Shown in pieces: positions 1-11,233 of a DNA stretch of 64,000 nt (the first letter of the stretch is position 1; every line of letters starts with the position of its first letter). The translations under genes were made by a program, and so were the position numbers. The notes beneath the pieces are model-generated. The model searched no databases, was not told the origin of the DNA, and worked only from the letters and a program-made list of their open reading frames with translations. The DNA comes from Aquilaria yunnanensis (taxonomy: Eukaryota > Streptophyta > Magnoliopsida > Malvales > Thymelaeaceae), in assembly GCA_039654915.1 (NCBI GenBank), contig CM077594.1:91836893-91900892 (forward strand), read 5' to 3'.

Positions 1-1289
1 TGGCCATTCTAAGTGACTGAAATGTCAGTCAATCAACTAGTCTCTTTTATAAAGTGACTAAAATGCGACTAAAGTTAGCAACTAAGCAAGTCAGTCACTA
101 ATAGAGAATGGACCCAAAATCTAAGCAGCTGAAAATGTCAGTCTATCAACCTAGCTTCAGTCACTCCACCCATTCTCTTTTTATTTTTAATTTAGTTATT
201 AGTATTAAAATTGAATTTAGTATTAGTATTAAATTATTTTAATTATTTTAAATTGAATGATTATTTAATGAAATAAAATTAAAAAGAAATTCATTTAGTA
301 TTAATACAAAAGTCAATTAGTACAATGTAATTACAGGAGATTTAACACTAATATAACAAATTTAAGTTAACACAAATTTAAAAATCTTACTAACACAAAA
401 ATTTAAAAGTTTAACAAAAACAAAAGTTAACACAAATTTAACACTAATATAACAATAATTAATTCACACTAGTTAACACAAAATTCTAATCAACATAATT
501 TACTTACAAGTTAATAGCAACATTGGTTAACTCTAAATACCATCAAGTACAAAAAAAAAAAAAACAGCAAAGAAAAATGCTAGTAATCCAACAAATAGCC
601 AAAAATTTAATTAACAATCCAACAACCCTAAAGCCTAACTAATAACTACCAAATTGTAAAAAAAAAATCTAATAAAAAAACTAACTAAAGCAACAAGTCT
701 CTATAGCAACTCATGAAGCTAAATTTCAACCAAAAAAGCTAAATAACATGTAAAAAATAAAGAACATAAATTGTAAAAGCTCACCAATTAAGATAACAAC
801 ACAACCATAGTAACAGAAATGTGCTACTTTAGCCTCTAGTGGATGAAAAGAGAAGTTGATAGTGTCTGAATGTGAGTTGAGAGTTAAGAGTGCTTGAATC
901 AAGTTGAGCTAGGGTTTCAAAGGTTATAAATTCAGGTTACACAAATTGAGGGTTAAGGTTTATGGGTTACAGTTAGGGTTAAAGGTTAGAGTTAAAGATA
1001 AGGTTAGGGTTTAGAGTTTAGAGTTTTACTACTAGGGTTTAGGAAACTCTAAACCTGATACCTTAAAGCCCCGAGCCCCTAAACCCTAATTAAACAATAG
1101 AAATAAACCTTTAATTAGGGTTTGTTACATCCCTAAACCATTTAAACCTTAATACTGAGCCCTTAAACCCTAATTAAAAAGTCACGTATGATGAGATTAG
1201 GGATGTAATTAAACAATTCAATCCGAGCCTTTCTCGTGAAGCTTGAGCCGAATTGAGATGTTTCAAGTTAGCTCTATCGAGGTGTTTTG

Positions 1290-1408
1290 GGCCTTGCCTT
1301 GAGAATACCCATTCTAGTCCATCGGTATAGGTAAACCACCAATTCAGGCTTTCAGTCCTCTCTTCATCCTCATCTTTGTCGCCCCAACCTAATTCAACAT
1401 AACTTACA
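1290..1408 (+). repeat. Direct repeat copy A (about 120 bp)
   Basis: A segment starting GGCCTTGCC and ending near CCTAATTCAAC recurs in the same orientation at 3424-3541 with a few substitutions. Copy A lies just upstream of the TATA-like box and ROP fragment inside the CACTA element. Copy B lies outside it, beyond the adjacent long-TIR element. Confidence 0.85.
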
Positions 1409-1816
1409 TTTGCCAACCTATAAATACATCTTCTCTATTTCATGCATCACACTTCTAACTCTCCTTTAACGAAAGGCTCTCCCTCTCCTTATTTGTAGTC
1501 TGTAGAGTTAGGTCTCATAATTTGTTTTGCTCCCAGTTCAATTTGTGCATTCCTTGAGCCACATACCACTATCTAATCCAAACATTTGGAACCCCAATCG
1601 ATGAGCCTCAGACAACGAAGATGCTATTGTTCCCAAATCTCAGCAATTACTTGTCAATCTTGTCTGGCTAGTTTGCTACTATCAAAATCTACTCTGGCTG
1701 GATTTGCTGAATTTGTGGGTCGATTTGTGTTTGATTTTATCCTTAGTGTCAAGATCTGAGGTTTTTTCTTTCTGGGTTTCTTTTCCTTTTCTTCAAACTT
1801 TTGATTTTCCTAGAAG

Positions 1817-1879
1817 ATGATTGCCTCGAGGTTTATCATGTGCGTTACGGTGGGCGACAGTGCCATTGGTAAAACTTGA
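1817..1879 (+). pseudogene. Captured first-exon fragment of a ROP/RAC small GTPase gene
   Basis: Translation from the ATG gives 20 codons, then TGA. The peptide follows the N-terminus of plant ROP (Rho-of-plants) GTPases: an ASRFI start, the CVTVGD beta strand, then a P-loop reading GDSAIGKT where ROPs have GDGAVGKT. It stops where the family continues with Cys-Leu-Leu-Ile, so it cannot make a GTPase. It lies inside the CACTA element that ends at 2089. The sequence before it looks like the promoter and leader of the source gene: TATAAATA at 1419-1426, then pyrimidine-rich DNA. I infer transduplication of a promoter plus the start of exon 1. The match rests on my recall of the family, not on a search. 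Confidence 0.7.
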
Positions 1880-2095
1880 CATAAACCTCAAACCCTAAAT
1901 CCATACAGTTATTGAAGGGCAAATATTCAGGCCCTATAGCTACTGAGGCATTGGACTGATAGGTTTAATCACTTTCAGTTGACAATTTCATCCATCATTC
2001 ACCCTAGTGACTAAAGAGCGACCAAACTGCATGAGCAACTATAACTCAGTTGCTCCTATCAGTCGCTTTTTTTAATCTCTCTTATAGTGACAAAT

Positions 2096-3180
2096 GGGCT
2101 AAAATGCCTTTTTAGTCCTTGAACTCGGTTGACCAGGACACTTAACCCCCTGAACATGAACTCGATCTAACCCAGCCCCTGAACTTGGTAAAGTGGGCCA
2201 GTCAACCCCTTTAACTGACCCGTGCCTATCTCGTGATGGGCTTTCACATATGCCATCTTCTTTTGTCTGTCTAGGTACGAGAAATGACAACACCCATGGT
2301 TCAGTGGCACATATGAAACTTTAGGGTTATAATTATAAAGTCAGATAAACTATACAAAGTAAATGTATAATTGTTTTACAATATAACAAGAGAAGGAGAA
2401 ACTATAGAAACTATCCTAAAATTTTTAATGTTTCACGTATTTACCATGGTATTATAAACGTTACAAACAAGCTACCATCTTCATCGAGACCTCTCTACCT
2501 TTTCCTAATCCATTCTCTAATCTACCTTAAATAGCAAAAAATTTGATAAACCTAGTCTAATACACATTATACCTTAATTCATGATAACCAATCCTTTACT
2601 TTTAATGGTGAACCTGTATTTGAATCTGATTCCTATTCCATAACTCACACGAACACAAAAGACAAACCTTAAGTTGGTTTAGAGCCACCCAATTGCCCCT
2701 AATGAATTCGAAGCCTAGTCCAGCGCGCCGCACCCAATCCCAGTGCTGCCTCTAGGCCTTTGCTATCTTCCAATTTCTTGCATTTTTGGCTGAGGAATTC
2801 GCCCATGGAAAAACACTTTACTCATTCTTCCTCTGGCTTGTGTTCCAAATTTCGCAGTTTATATCATTGGATTTGGTTTTCGTGGCACAGGCAACACCAA
2901 TCACAAAGTTGGAGAAGTCATTAGGTTCTTTTATGCTGACAATGCCAAGTCATCTTTGATAGTTTTTAAAGGATTTCGTAGAATTAGAAGGCTAGAAAAT
3001 GGATGAATAGGATTAGCAAATGGGGAGGAATGAGACTAGGCACGTAACAGGCACGGGTCAAGTAAAATGGGTTAATTGACCCACTTTAGCAAGTTTAGGG
3101 GTTGAGTTGAATCGAGTTCAAGTTCAAGGGGCTAAGTGTCCTAATCAATTGAGTTCAGGGACTAAGAGGGTATTTTGGCC
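2096..3180. mobile_element. Long-TIR DNA element, Mutator-like, non-autonomous
   Basis: About 130 bp at 2096-2227 is repeated in inverted orientation at 3050-3180. The paired ends read GGGCTAAAATGCC and (reverse complement) TGGCCAAAATACCC, followed by shared blocks such as CTTAGTCC.TGAACTC and GGACACTTA. TIRs this long suggest a Mutator-like element. Flanking 9-mers at 2087-2095 and 3181-3189 agree at only 6 of 9 positions, so the target duplication is degenerate or misplaced. The interior (2228-3049) has no recognised gene. The left end almost abuts the CACTA terminus at 2089. Confidence 0.65.
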
Positions 3181-3423
3181 ATAACAGATGAATATGTGGT
3201 TGGAAGGTTTGAAAAGACGGTGGAGAATTTGGGATGATTTAGTAATCTTGGTGGTTTATTTGGCTAAAAGAAATATTAGTGGACCAACTCATGAACATTA
3301 GTAAGTTATTAGCTATTTTTTTCATTTTTTATTTCTATTAGGGCCTTTATTTAATTTTTTTGGTTCGAAATCGTCAAAACATGGACATGGAAGGCAAAAC
3401 CCATGTCAGTCGGGCCACTTTTA

Positions 3424-3541
3424 GGCCTTGCCTTTAGAATACCCATTCTAGTCCATCGGTATAGGCAAACCACCAATTCAAGATTTCGGTCCTCTCCTTG
3501 TCCTCATCTTCTTCGCCCCAACCTAATTCAACTTGACTGAC
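3424..3541 (+). repeat. Direct repeat copy B (about 120 bp)
   Basis: Second copy of the segment at 1290-1408, same orientation, most bases identical. No coding sense was found. The rest of 3181-3849 shows no other feature. Confidence 0.85.
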
Positions 3542-3849
3542 GTTTTTGGGATGTTCATCGAGCCATTAATTAGAACCAATCTTCATCTTCCTCTTTGAAT
3601 GCTATCATGCACACATGGTTATCACAATATACTTAAATTAATCACTGAAAACCTGTAGTAGTGAGAAGGAGGACCGGTTACAAACTTATTAGGACATCGA
3701 CACGCCAAGGAAGAGCAAGCAGAAATCTTTGTCGAAAGGAAATCATACGACACAAATGCCGGGCCAACACTGAAACTAAAAGCAACAACGTAACTTCTCA
3801 TATAGCGATAGAACGTCACGTAAAGCCTGCAGCCAAAGCAAGCTCCTGA

Positions 3850-4559
3850 TCAGATTCCAATCCATGCTGTGGCGTATGAAGTAGCGATCACCACAAACAG
3901 GACAAGCTGCAGAGGTTTTTTGAGGACACCAGTACCATCAGAAGTCCCAGTACCTGTTCCGAGTTACACAGAACAAATAGTATATATGTATTATGGATCC
4001 ATTTTAGCCAAGTATAGAACTCTTTTTTTTTTTCTGTTTGCATGCATAAAGTTGAGCATCTACCTGTTGTTGAACGGGCAGTGTCAGCTTCACTAGATGA
4101 AGGCGAACCGATGACTGGAGAAAAAGAAGGACCATGAGATCAAAACTGAAGCATCGAACCCCAAAACTAACACGGAATTCATCAACATGTTTCATGGAAC
4201 AAAATAAAGGGTTATTAATTACCTTCGTTGCACTTGCTAACCGGCGGAGTCTTGACGTTGCAAGCTGCAGGCAATGCAAGAGCAAGAGTCCTGTTGACTG
4301 TGACGCCTAGCGACGAGGCAGAGCCATCGAGGATCATGCAAAGGCAGCGGGGGTTGGTTTGGACGACGGTGGACAGCTGGGAACAGCATTGAGAAGTCGG
4401 GGTTGAGGATGTTCCCGTCACAAAGTTTAGGCATGGAGCCAGGCTTATGATCGTGCTGGTGCAGTCAGAAGACTGAGCAATGGTCTTCCGCACCCAAAGC
4501 ATGGACGACAGGATTATGGCTAGACCCATTATCACTTTGGTTGAGCTCATTTCGGTCAA
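3850..4559 (-). CDS. GPI-anchored non-specific lipid-transfer protein (LTPG / xylogen-like), 163 aa
   Basis: Three exons on the minus strand: 4559-4223, 4114-4064 and 3953-3850, with GT-AG introns both in phase 1. The product has an N-terminal signal peptide (about residues 1-29) and an eight-cysteine motif: Cys33, 43, 58-59, 72, 74, 100 and 110, in the order C..C..CC..CxC..C..C. A Ser/Thr-rich linker (exon 2 and the start of exon 3) and a hydrophobic C-terminus follow, as expected of a GPI-anchored LTPG at the outer plasma membrane. This family binds and moves lipids for cuticle, suberin or cell-wall functions. The 8CM exon is 112 codons, a usual size. Exon phases match the two other LTPG genes in this window (starts at 16633 and 21257). 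The exact subfamily is uncertain. The first Met is used; Met4 is an alternative start. Confidence 0.9.
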
Positions 4560-4623
4560 GTTGATTGAACAAAACTATGTGATATATGAGCTAGTGCTTG
4601 GAAGGTGGTGAGGTAGGGAAGTG

Positions 4624-4633
4624 ATTTATATAT
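4624..4633 (-). promoter_or_regulatory. TATA box of LTPG gene 1
   Basis: The minus strand reads CATATATAAATCAC, with TATATAAAT about 65-75 bp before the ATG at 4559. Position and sequence fit a plant TATA box. The rest of 4634-5136 upstream shows no gene. Confidence 0.6.
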
Positions 4634-5134
4634 GGAGGCATCGTCGTGATTAGGGCAAATTGGTAAACTAAATCACAGTCTCCTGACGCAAAGAAAGCTG
4701 CTGTTAATCATAGTTTATTAGCAATTAATGTTGTCACTGCGGAGTGATTAAGAGTTATTATGAAGGTGGACTTGCTTACTAATTAAGATTATCTAAAGAT
4801 GCACTTGATTGGTCTGTGGAAATGAAATGCGGCGCTGGCTGCATGTAAAGCTATTGGCGGTGTGATCATGGAGGCGTTGAAGGTCAATCCAAGGGACAGC
4901 AATTGGTCTGCTAACCTACCTCGACAGATCAGACGTCATCAAGCAGCTATCTACTGTACAGTTTTCTTCAATAATATTAATGTGGCTGCCATCTCTCTTT
5001 TTGTGACGATTATTACGTCATCAAGGCAGATTAGTGGACCGGAACCGGTGGTGAACATCGACCTCAAGGCAACGACTAGCAAAACCCCTTATCACTCACT
5101 GGGATCAATCATGAAAAAAGTTTTTACCAGAAGC

Positions 5135-5136
<2 letters not shown>

Positions 5137-5182
<46 letters not shown>
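5137..5182. repeat. (TA)n microsatellite
   Basis: About 23 uninterrupted TA units, 80 bp before the left end of the CACTA element at 5261. Confidence 0.95.
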
Positions 5183-5184
<2 letters not shown>

Positions 5185-6663
5185 TTGTTCAACATTTATT
5201 CACTTTTGTACTTTTTATATGCTAAAGATATATATAACATATATCTCAGCTATATATTTACACTACTAAAAAAAAGAGATTTACCGATGGCCATTATTAA
5301 CGGCCACGTGTTAGTAATTTTAAAACTACCAACGTGTAAATGATCGTAGCGAGCCGTTGATAATCAATGCATTGGAATATTTTTACTAACGACTTAAAAA
5401 AAAAGCCATTGGAAAACCGACTGATGGAAACTACGAGTGGCCTAAGTACATATGTTCTTTACCAATAGTTCAACTTTTACCAACGTGATAAGCCGTTGGT
5501 AAATACAAACATGTTGGCCTTTGGTAATATTTCCAACAAGTAAGGCCATTGATAATTATTTTGAAATTTTAAAAAAATTAAAGTAGTTTCTAACGGTGAG
5601 CCGTTGGAAATTGCCATTTTTATAAAAAAAATATGCAAAAAAATAAAATAATTAATATTAAAATTCCTAATATATTTTACTAAATTAGTGTACAAAAAAA
5701 TAAAAAATAATATTAACAAAACCTAGAAATTAATATTAACAACATTGATATTTACTAAAAGTGTATGTTATACTCACTAAAAATTATATAACTAAGATTT
5801 TATAAATACACAAAAATTCAGTAAAATTTCAAAATTTCAGAAAAATTAGATAAAAATTCACAAAATTCAAAAAAACTTTAGAAATTCTTCAAAATTTACT
5901 GAAATGAACAACAAATAAAAATTTAAAAAAAATTCAAAAATTAAAAATATCACAAAAATTAACTAAAAATTCACAAAATTCAAAAAACCTTACTAAAATT
6001 ATATATTTTATATCCACTAAAAATTAGATAAACTAAAAATTCAAAATAAAAAACAAAATATAAACTAAAAATTCAAAATAAAAAACAAAACTCACAAAAT
6101 TGAAATGGAATCAACAATCAACAATTGAGCACAAGAAAAAGTATCAAATCAGGCATAATGAAAATCAGATCTACAAAAAGCACAAACTCAAAAAAATTGC
6201 ATCAAAGGAACTATACAAAAATTGCACATGCACAATTCAAAATCATTTGAAAGAAAGTAGGAAACGGAGTGACAAAACTGAGGAAATCCAAGCGGCGAGT
6301 TGCGATCGGTGAAGGACAGAGAAGATCTAGACCGCGGGTAACGAGGAGATCCAGATGGCGAGCGATGAAGGATGAAGGAGATTCAGACAGTGAGTGGCAA
6401 AGGATGGAAAAGATCCAAACGGCGAGCGGCGGGCAAGGAAGCCGTGGGCTGAGGATGGACGGGCAGGCGAAGGACGGATGGGTGAAGCCCAGTAAATGGA
6501 GGCCGGATGGCGAAAGGAAAGAGATGAGAGACGATAGATGAAGAGCGGCTGTGAGAGGGTTAGGTTACGGCGACTGTGAGAATATATAAGGTGATAAGTT
6601 AGGGTTAGGTTTGGGCTTTTTATATGGGTTTGCCCTATTGTTATTTTTTTATATATATGTATG

Positions 6664-6676
<13 letters not shown>

Positions 6677-6731
<55 letters not shown>
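6677..6731. repeat. (TG)n microsatellite
   Basis: About 27 TG units inside the CACTA element. It creates a spurious His-Thr-repeat reading frame on the minus strand. Confidence 0.95.
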
Positions 6732-6735
<4 letters not shown>

Positions 6736-6889
6736 ATGACAATATCAATATGATGCATTATATGATATATTGTTTATACATACATATATGATACATTAAC
6801 ATAATATGATACATACATTAATATGTTTATAATTAATACATTACTACAATAATAATTATTATTATTATTCTTATAATAATAATAATAAT

Positions 6890-6924
<35 letters not shown>

Positions 6925-6959
6925 AATTATTATTATTGTTTATGTGTGTGTGTGTGTGT

Positions 6960-9518
6960 TGTCACATCCCACACAGGCCCCAGCCTGTGCACTCTCAGTA
7001 CCACTCACCAATTTACCCAAGAGTTATTTGAATACTCTTAAGTTCAGGTGTTATTAATTACCTATTATTTTAACTGCTGTTTGTTAGGTAACTTAAGTCT
7101 TATTTTCTTAAGCTGAGAGCTGGGAAGTGTTCCAGGAGGCTTATGAGTTAATTAGAATAATAACCTGCAGCTTAAGTAGGGCCCAATCACTAACTTGCAA
7201 CACAACGCAAGGCTGTAATTCAATAACTTGCAATACAAGCAAGACATACACTTAATCAGTTAAGTGTCTAGGATGTGTGCTCATCAAGTGTGCTACTTAC
7301 ATGAATGACAACCAAGAAGCCCACATCTTTATAGTTTTGAAAATCAAGCTTCCATGCACATGTATATTCGGCCAAACATAGTATCTCAAGGGGTTTCCTC
7401 ATGAAACATAACCATATGCTCATAAACTTAACATAACTTGGCACATAAGCATCCAACATATGTACATACAAAACCATGTACAAACAAGGCTACATATACA
7501 CACAAAATAGCCTAAGTACAAGCATCACTAGCTTGGAAACATACCAAGGATGCTACAAGTCCAAAATAGCCAAGGTTAAGTTTTACAAACCATGTACCCT
7601 TACTCCCCCAGAAGATACCTAAGTGTGCAATACAGCAGCACACACTGAAGCACCAACCCAATGACCATGTTCATGGTCATGAAAGTGAACACTACAATCA
7701 GAGCCATAGTCCACATATCCATCCTACACCTAGACTGATCCCACAACTACACAAGCCTGCAAAACTTAGAACATAAGTTTTGGCCTTAAACCATAAGACT
7801 TGTAATGCAAGTAATCAAGCCAAGATTGAGTTGGCACATACCTTGAGCAATAAGTGTACTAACTAGCACACAAACTAGTAACTCAAGCAAACTACTCAAG
7901 CTGTATATCCTTTCCTGAAACAAAAATGTATGAGCAGTGAGTAACAATTACTCAGTAGGGATTCACAAATAACCATGTAAGGTCTATTTAGTTAAGTCCA
8001 TGACTTAACCACCACAAGCTTACTTGTCCTGCAAGAAAGACATGAAAACAAGGAAAACACAAAGAGGCCGAGACATATAATCATCATAAACCATCAATAT
8101 ATGGGTTAGCATGCACAAACAAACAACCAAGCACACAAAACACACACACACACCACAAGATACATTCGGTTGAAAATATTCACCCGAATGAATATTTCAC
8201 TCGAATGAAATAATCACTCGGTTGAAATCTACTAGCAAGCACAACATCAATCCTTGCACTTCAAGCCTTCCAATTCTCATCCAATCCACTAGAGCTCCAA
8301 GTTCACTAGTAAGTTGGCCTAACTTACTAAGAACTTTATGTGCTTGCCATTAAACCTTGACTAGCTAGCCAATTAACATAGAACCGAATCTCCTCAATAT
8401 GCCCATCTAGCAAACTAAGATCATATAGCAATATATAACTATCACTTAGCTGCCATTATTACTTGATCATGGAAATGGTACCAAGGATTCAAGTAAACGT
8501 GAAAACCCTACCTCAAATTCAAAAGCTTGAGCTCTCAGTTGCTTGAGCAACTAAGGCCGAATGTTCCTCAACAAAGATGGCCTAACACATTTCAATTACC
8601 AATTAGGCAACAATACCCCTTGTTCATGGAATATATACCATGTATTCAAGGAAATCCAAATAATTACCTCAAAAACTATCTTGAAAGCTCTCGGCCGAAC
8701 CTTGTTATTCAATTTCCAAGCTCTAAACTTGAAATTCAAGGTTGCCTACCTCCGAAATTAAGGATTCCAAGCTTGGTTTCGTGATCAAGCTTCACTTCCA
8801 CCTTAATTGGCATCAAAACGTCAAGAGCTCATCAAGAACAAAGCAAGCCTTCCATTCTCGGTCAAATGCACAAAATGGAAGCTTTGGCCGAAATCAATTT
8901 CCTTGTTGCTAAGTGTAAATCATGCTTAATCGGTTATGGCCACATGTCCAACAAAATGGTATAATACTCCATTTGATCCCATGTTAATTTGCATGGTACG
9001 TTTCACCCTTCAAGTCTCTATAGTTACACTTTAGTCACTAGAATACATGATCATTTCGGCTCAAATCTTGATTCATGGCTTATATTGCCAAGCTTTAATT
9101 AAAATGGCTAAAAATGGTTATTAGCCCATGCACAATTTTGGCATTTTACCAAGTTTAATTAACCATATAATAATGGTATAATTTTTGGTGGAAAACATCA
9201 TGATAACCGGCCATTCAAAGTAAAAAAGAATTGGTCTAATTCCTCCCTTTTCCTTGTACTTATTTGCATGGCGCCATTAACCCTTAAATGCCTCATTGTT
9301 TCAATTACATCATCAGTTCAAGTGTACATTGTAGTCCTCCAACTTTATTTCATGCCAAAAACATCATGATCTAATTTTCCCATGCACACTTAAAACCCAA
9401 AGTTTCTCAGGTTTGCACTTACACCTTTATCCTCATTTTCAAACAAGTCCCTCATGTTTTAAATTGGTGTTTCTCTATATTCTTGGCCTAAGCCAAGTAC
9501 TAAAGGATGGTCCTAACA
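6960..9518. mobile_element. Solo LTR of an LTR retrotransposon, nested in CACTA copy 1
   Basis: The insert begins TGTCACATCCC at 6960 and ends TCCTAACA at 9518, so it has TG...CA ends. It is flanked by TGTGT on both sides (6955-6959 and 9519-9523). The flanks continue into sequence that is contiguous in the related CACTA element at 41356 (tgtgtg...tagtagatgctatac, read on its minus strand), which shows this is an insertion. At 2559 bp with no gag/pol coding, it fits a long solo LTR. The lineage is uncertain; the TGT...C-rich start is reminiscent of Ty3/Gypsy chromoviruses. The flanking duplication lies in a TG repeat, so it is weaker evidence than usual. Confidence 0.75.
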
Positions 9519-9961
9519 TGTGTAGTATATGCTATACTATATTAGATGATATATTATAATAATAATAATAGTAGTAATAATGATAATCATAATAATATAT
9601 TAATAATATTAATAATAATAACAATAATAATATATTAGTAATAGTATTTACCAACGATCTGGCCATTGGTAATTTGCCCGATGGAAAATACGTAAATTAC
9701 TAACGCGTTTAACTGCTGGTAAATTTTAAATTTTTTTACCAACAGTTTGGCCGTTGGTAATTTGGCCGTTGGAAAAACAAGTTTTTATAGTAGTGTTAGA
9801 TTTCTTTGGATTAAGAGTTCCTATTTTTCCAAATTGAGATAGATAATAGAGGTTTTCATAGTTTTTCCAAGTTAAGTCGATCATTTGACCTACTTTGATT
9901 TATGATATCTATGATTTATTTGGCCTAATAAAAAACAATAGAGGTATTTGTGCATTGTTAA

Positions 9962-11228
9962 TGTTGGATTTATTCCAATCAATTAACTTAGAATTTTGAT
10001 GATAACAAACATTTATAAAGGACTAATGTGTTTATTTTAGTGTACAAGATAATTAAACAAATTTACATGTTTTTTAGATTATGTTCATTGTTTCTCAAGT
10101 TATTTGAAGTGTTCCTCAAGTTGTTTGAAATGCTTCTCAAGTTGTTTGAAGTGTCCCAAGTGTTGCTTGAAAAATAAGAAATCCAATGGAAGAAATCAAT
10201 ATTGAAATTTAGAAGTTTGGAGGTTAAAAAATCCTAGATGTGTCATTTCAACAGGGTGAAAACTTTCAACCTATTGAAACTAGAGCAGTTTTTTGAGTCG
10301 GAGTCATTCTTGGCTCTAGAACAGAAAAATACTTGAGTGAAATTTTTTTAACCGAGTGAAAGCTTCAATCCAGACTTACACTTGAATCTCTGGTTGAAAA
10401 AATATTTGAAAATTCTTTTTAAAATCATGCCAACTCAGCTAACCACATGCACTAGGTGTTGACATGTCATTAATAAGTAATCTAGCTGTTGGAGATCAAA
10501 CCTTGGCTAACGATACAAGACTGGAATTTCAACCAAGTGAAATTTTTTACCCGGGTGAAACTAAGCGACAAAGGCCTTTTTCCTGTCAAATTTGACAGCA
10601 ACAATCACTTATGGTTTTGAAGACTTTTCTGATCTTTTCAATAGCTTTTCAACGTCTTTTGGCCCCTCAAAGGAGTATAAACACATGGAGAAATACCTTA
10701 GAGACAACTTTTGGCCATAAGATCAAAGATTCATCATCAAATACTCATTAAAGTGTTTATCATTTGAGAAAAGAGCCAATATTTATGCTTTCACTTGTAT
10801 ATCTAACAATAGTGCTTTTTATGTGAGCTTGTGAATTTGAAAACATTTCAAACTTTAGAATCTTTTGTGTGAAGATGTGGTTCCTAGTGATCCCTGAAAA
10901 AAACTAAGGAATAGTTTTTAGTTGGCCTTGGAGAAAACTAGTGTTTAGTTTAGTGTGAACCTCGAAGAAAACATCATTATATTATTAATCAAGAGATAGT
11001 AGAGGAACTCTCAAATGAGCAAGCTTAAGGAGAGCACATAGACTCCGATTGGTGGAGTTGAACCTCTGTAAATCCTGGTGTACTCTTTTCTTTACCCTCC
11101 TTTATTTACTTGCTTTATTTGTACTTAACATTACTTAATTTGTTCTTGATCTTAGGTTGTAAAATTAGATTTTACTAAAGTTTTTAATGCAATCTATTCA
11201 CCCCCTCTTGATTGCACTTGGGCCAACA
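9962..11228. mobile_element. Solo LTR, probably Ty1/Copia
   Basis: The ends are TGTTGG (9962) and CCAACA (11228), a perfect 6-bp terminal inversion, and GTTAA flanks both sides (9957-9961 and 11229-11233). The 3' part reads CTATTCACCCCCTCTTGATTG, a block commonly found near the end of plant Copia LTRs. No internal retrotransposon coding is present, so the element was reduced to one 1267-bp LTR by recombination. Confidence 0.9.
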
Positions 11229-11233
11229 GTTAA

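Larger units (their letters stand above)
1..2089. mobile_element. CACTA-type DNA transposon, right part (left end outside window)
   Basis: The right end reads CTTATAGTG, the reverse complement of a CACTA-type terminus (CACTATAAG). Both ends of the visible part carry short subterminal motifs built on GTGACT/CGACTGA (about 1-175 and 1975-2089), the arrangement expected for CACTA elements. The same motifs occur in the 814-bp CACTA element at 13356, so the two look like one family. The interior is AT-rich (180-840), then holds degenerate TTTAGGG-like sequence (940-1180) and a captured gene piece (1290-1880). No transposase is visible, so it is probably non-autonomous. ACA follows the end at 2090-2092 and would be the 3-bp target duplication, but the left flank is not in the window. 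Confidence 0.7.
5261..9795. mobile_element. CACTA transposon, family A copy 1, non-autonomous, with nested solo LTR
   Basis: The left terminus is CACTACTAAAAAAA at 5261 and the right terminus is TTTTTATAGTAGTG ending at 9795. TTA flanks both sides (5258-5260 and 9796-9798), the 3-bp duplication typical of CACTA (En/Spm) elements. Both subterminal zones (5270-5610 and 9640-9780) carry many degenerate copies of TTACCAACGG / CCGTTGGTAA. The interior holds AT-rich DNA (5610-6100), a GC-rich non-coding block (6250-6560), microsatellites, and a 2.56-kb solo LTR (6960-9518). No transposase is seen. The left half is homologous, in inverse orientation, to the right half of the element at 41356-44310. 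Confidence 0.9.

Noticed and set aside
940..1180. Interstitial telomere repeat
   Set aside because: TTTAGGG/CCCTAAA-like words occur, but irregularly and mixed with other words, inside a transposon; not a true telomeric array.
6327..6758. 143-codon minus-strand frame with a His-Thr run
   Set aside because: The run is the (TG)n microsatellite and the rest is transposon interior; no family resemblance.
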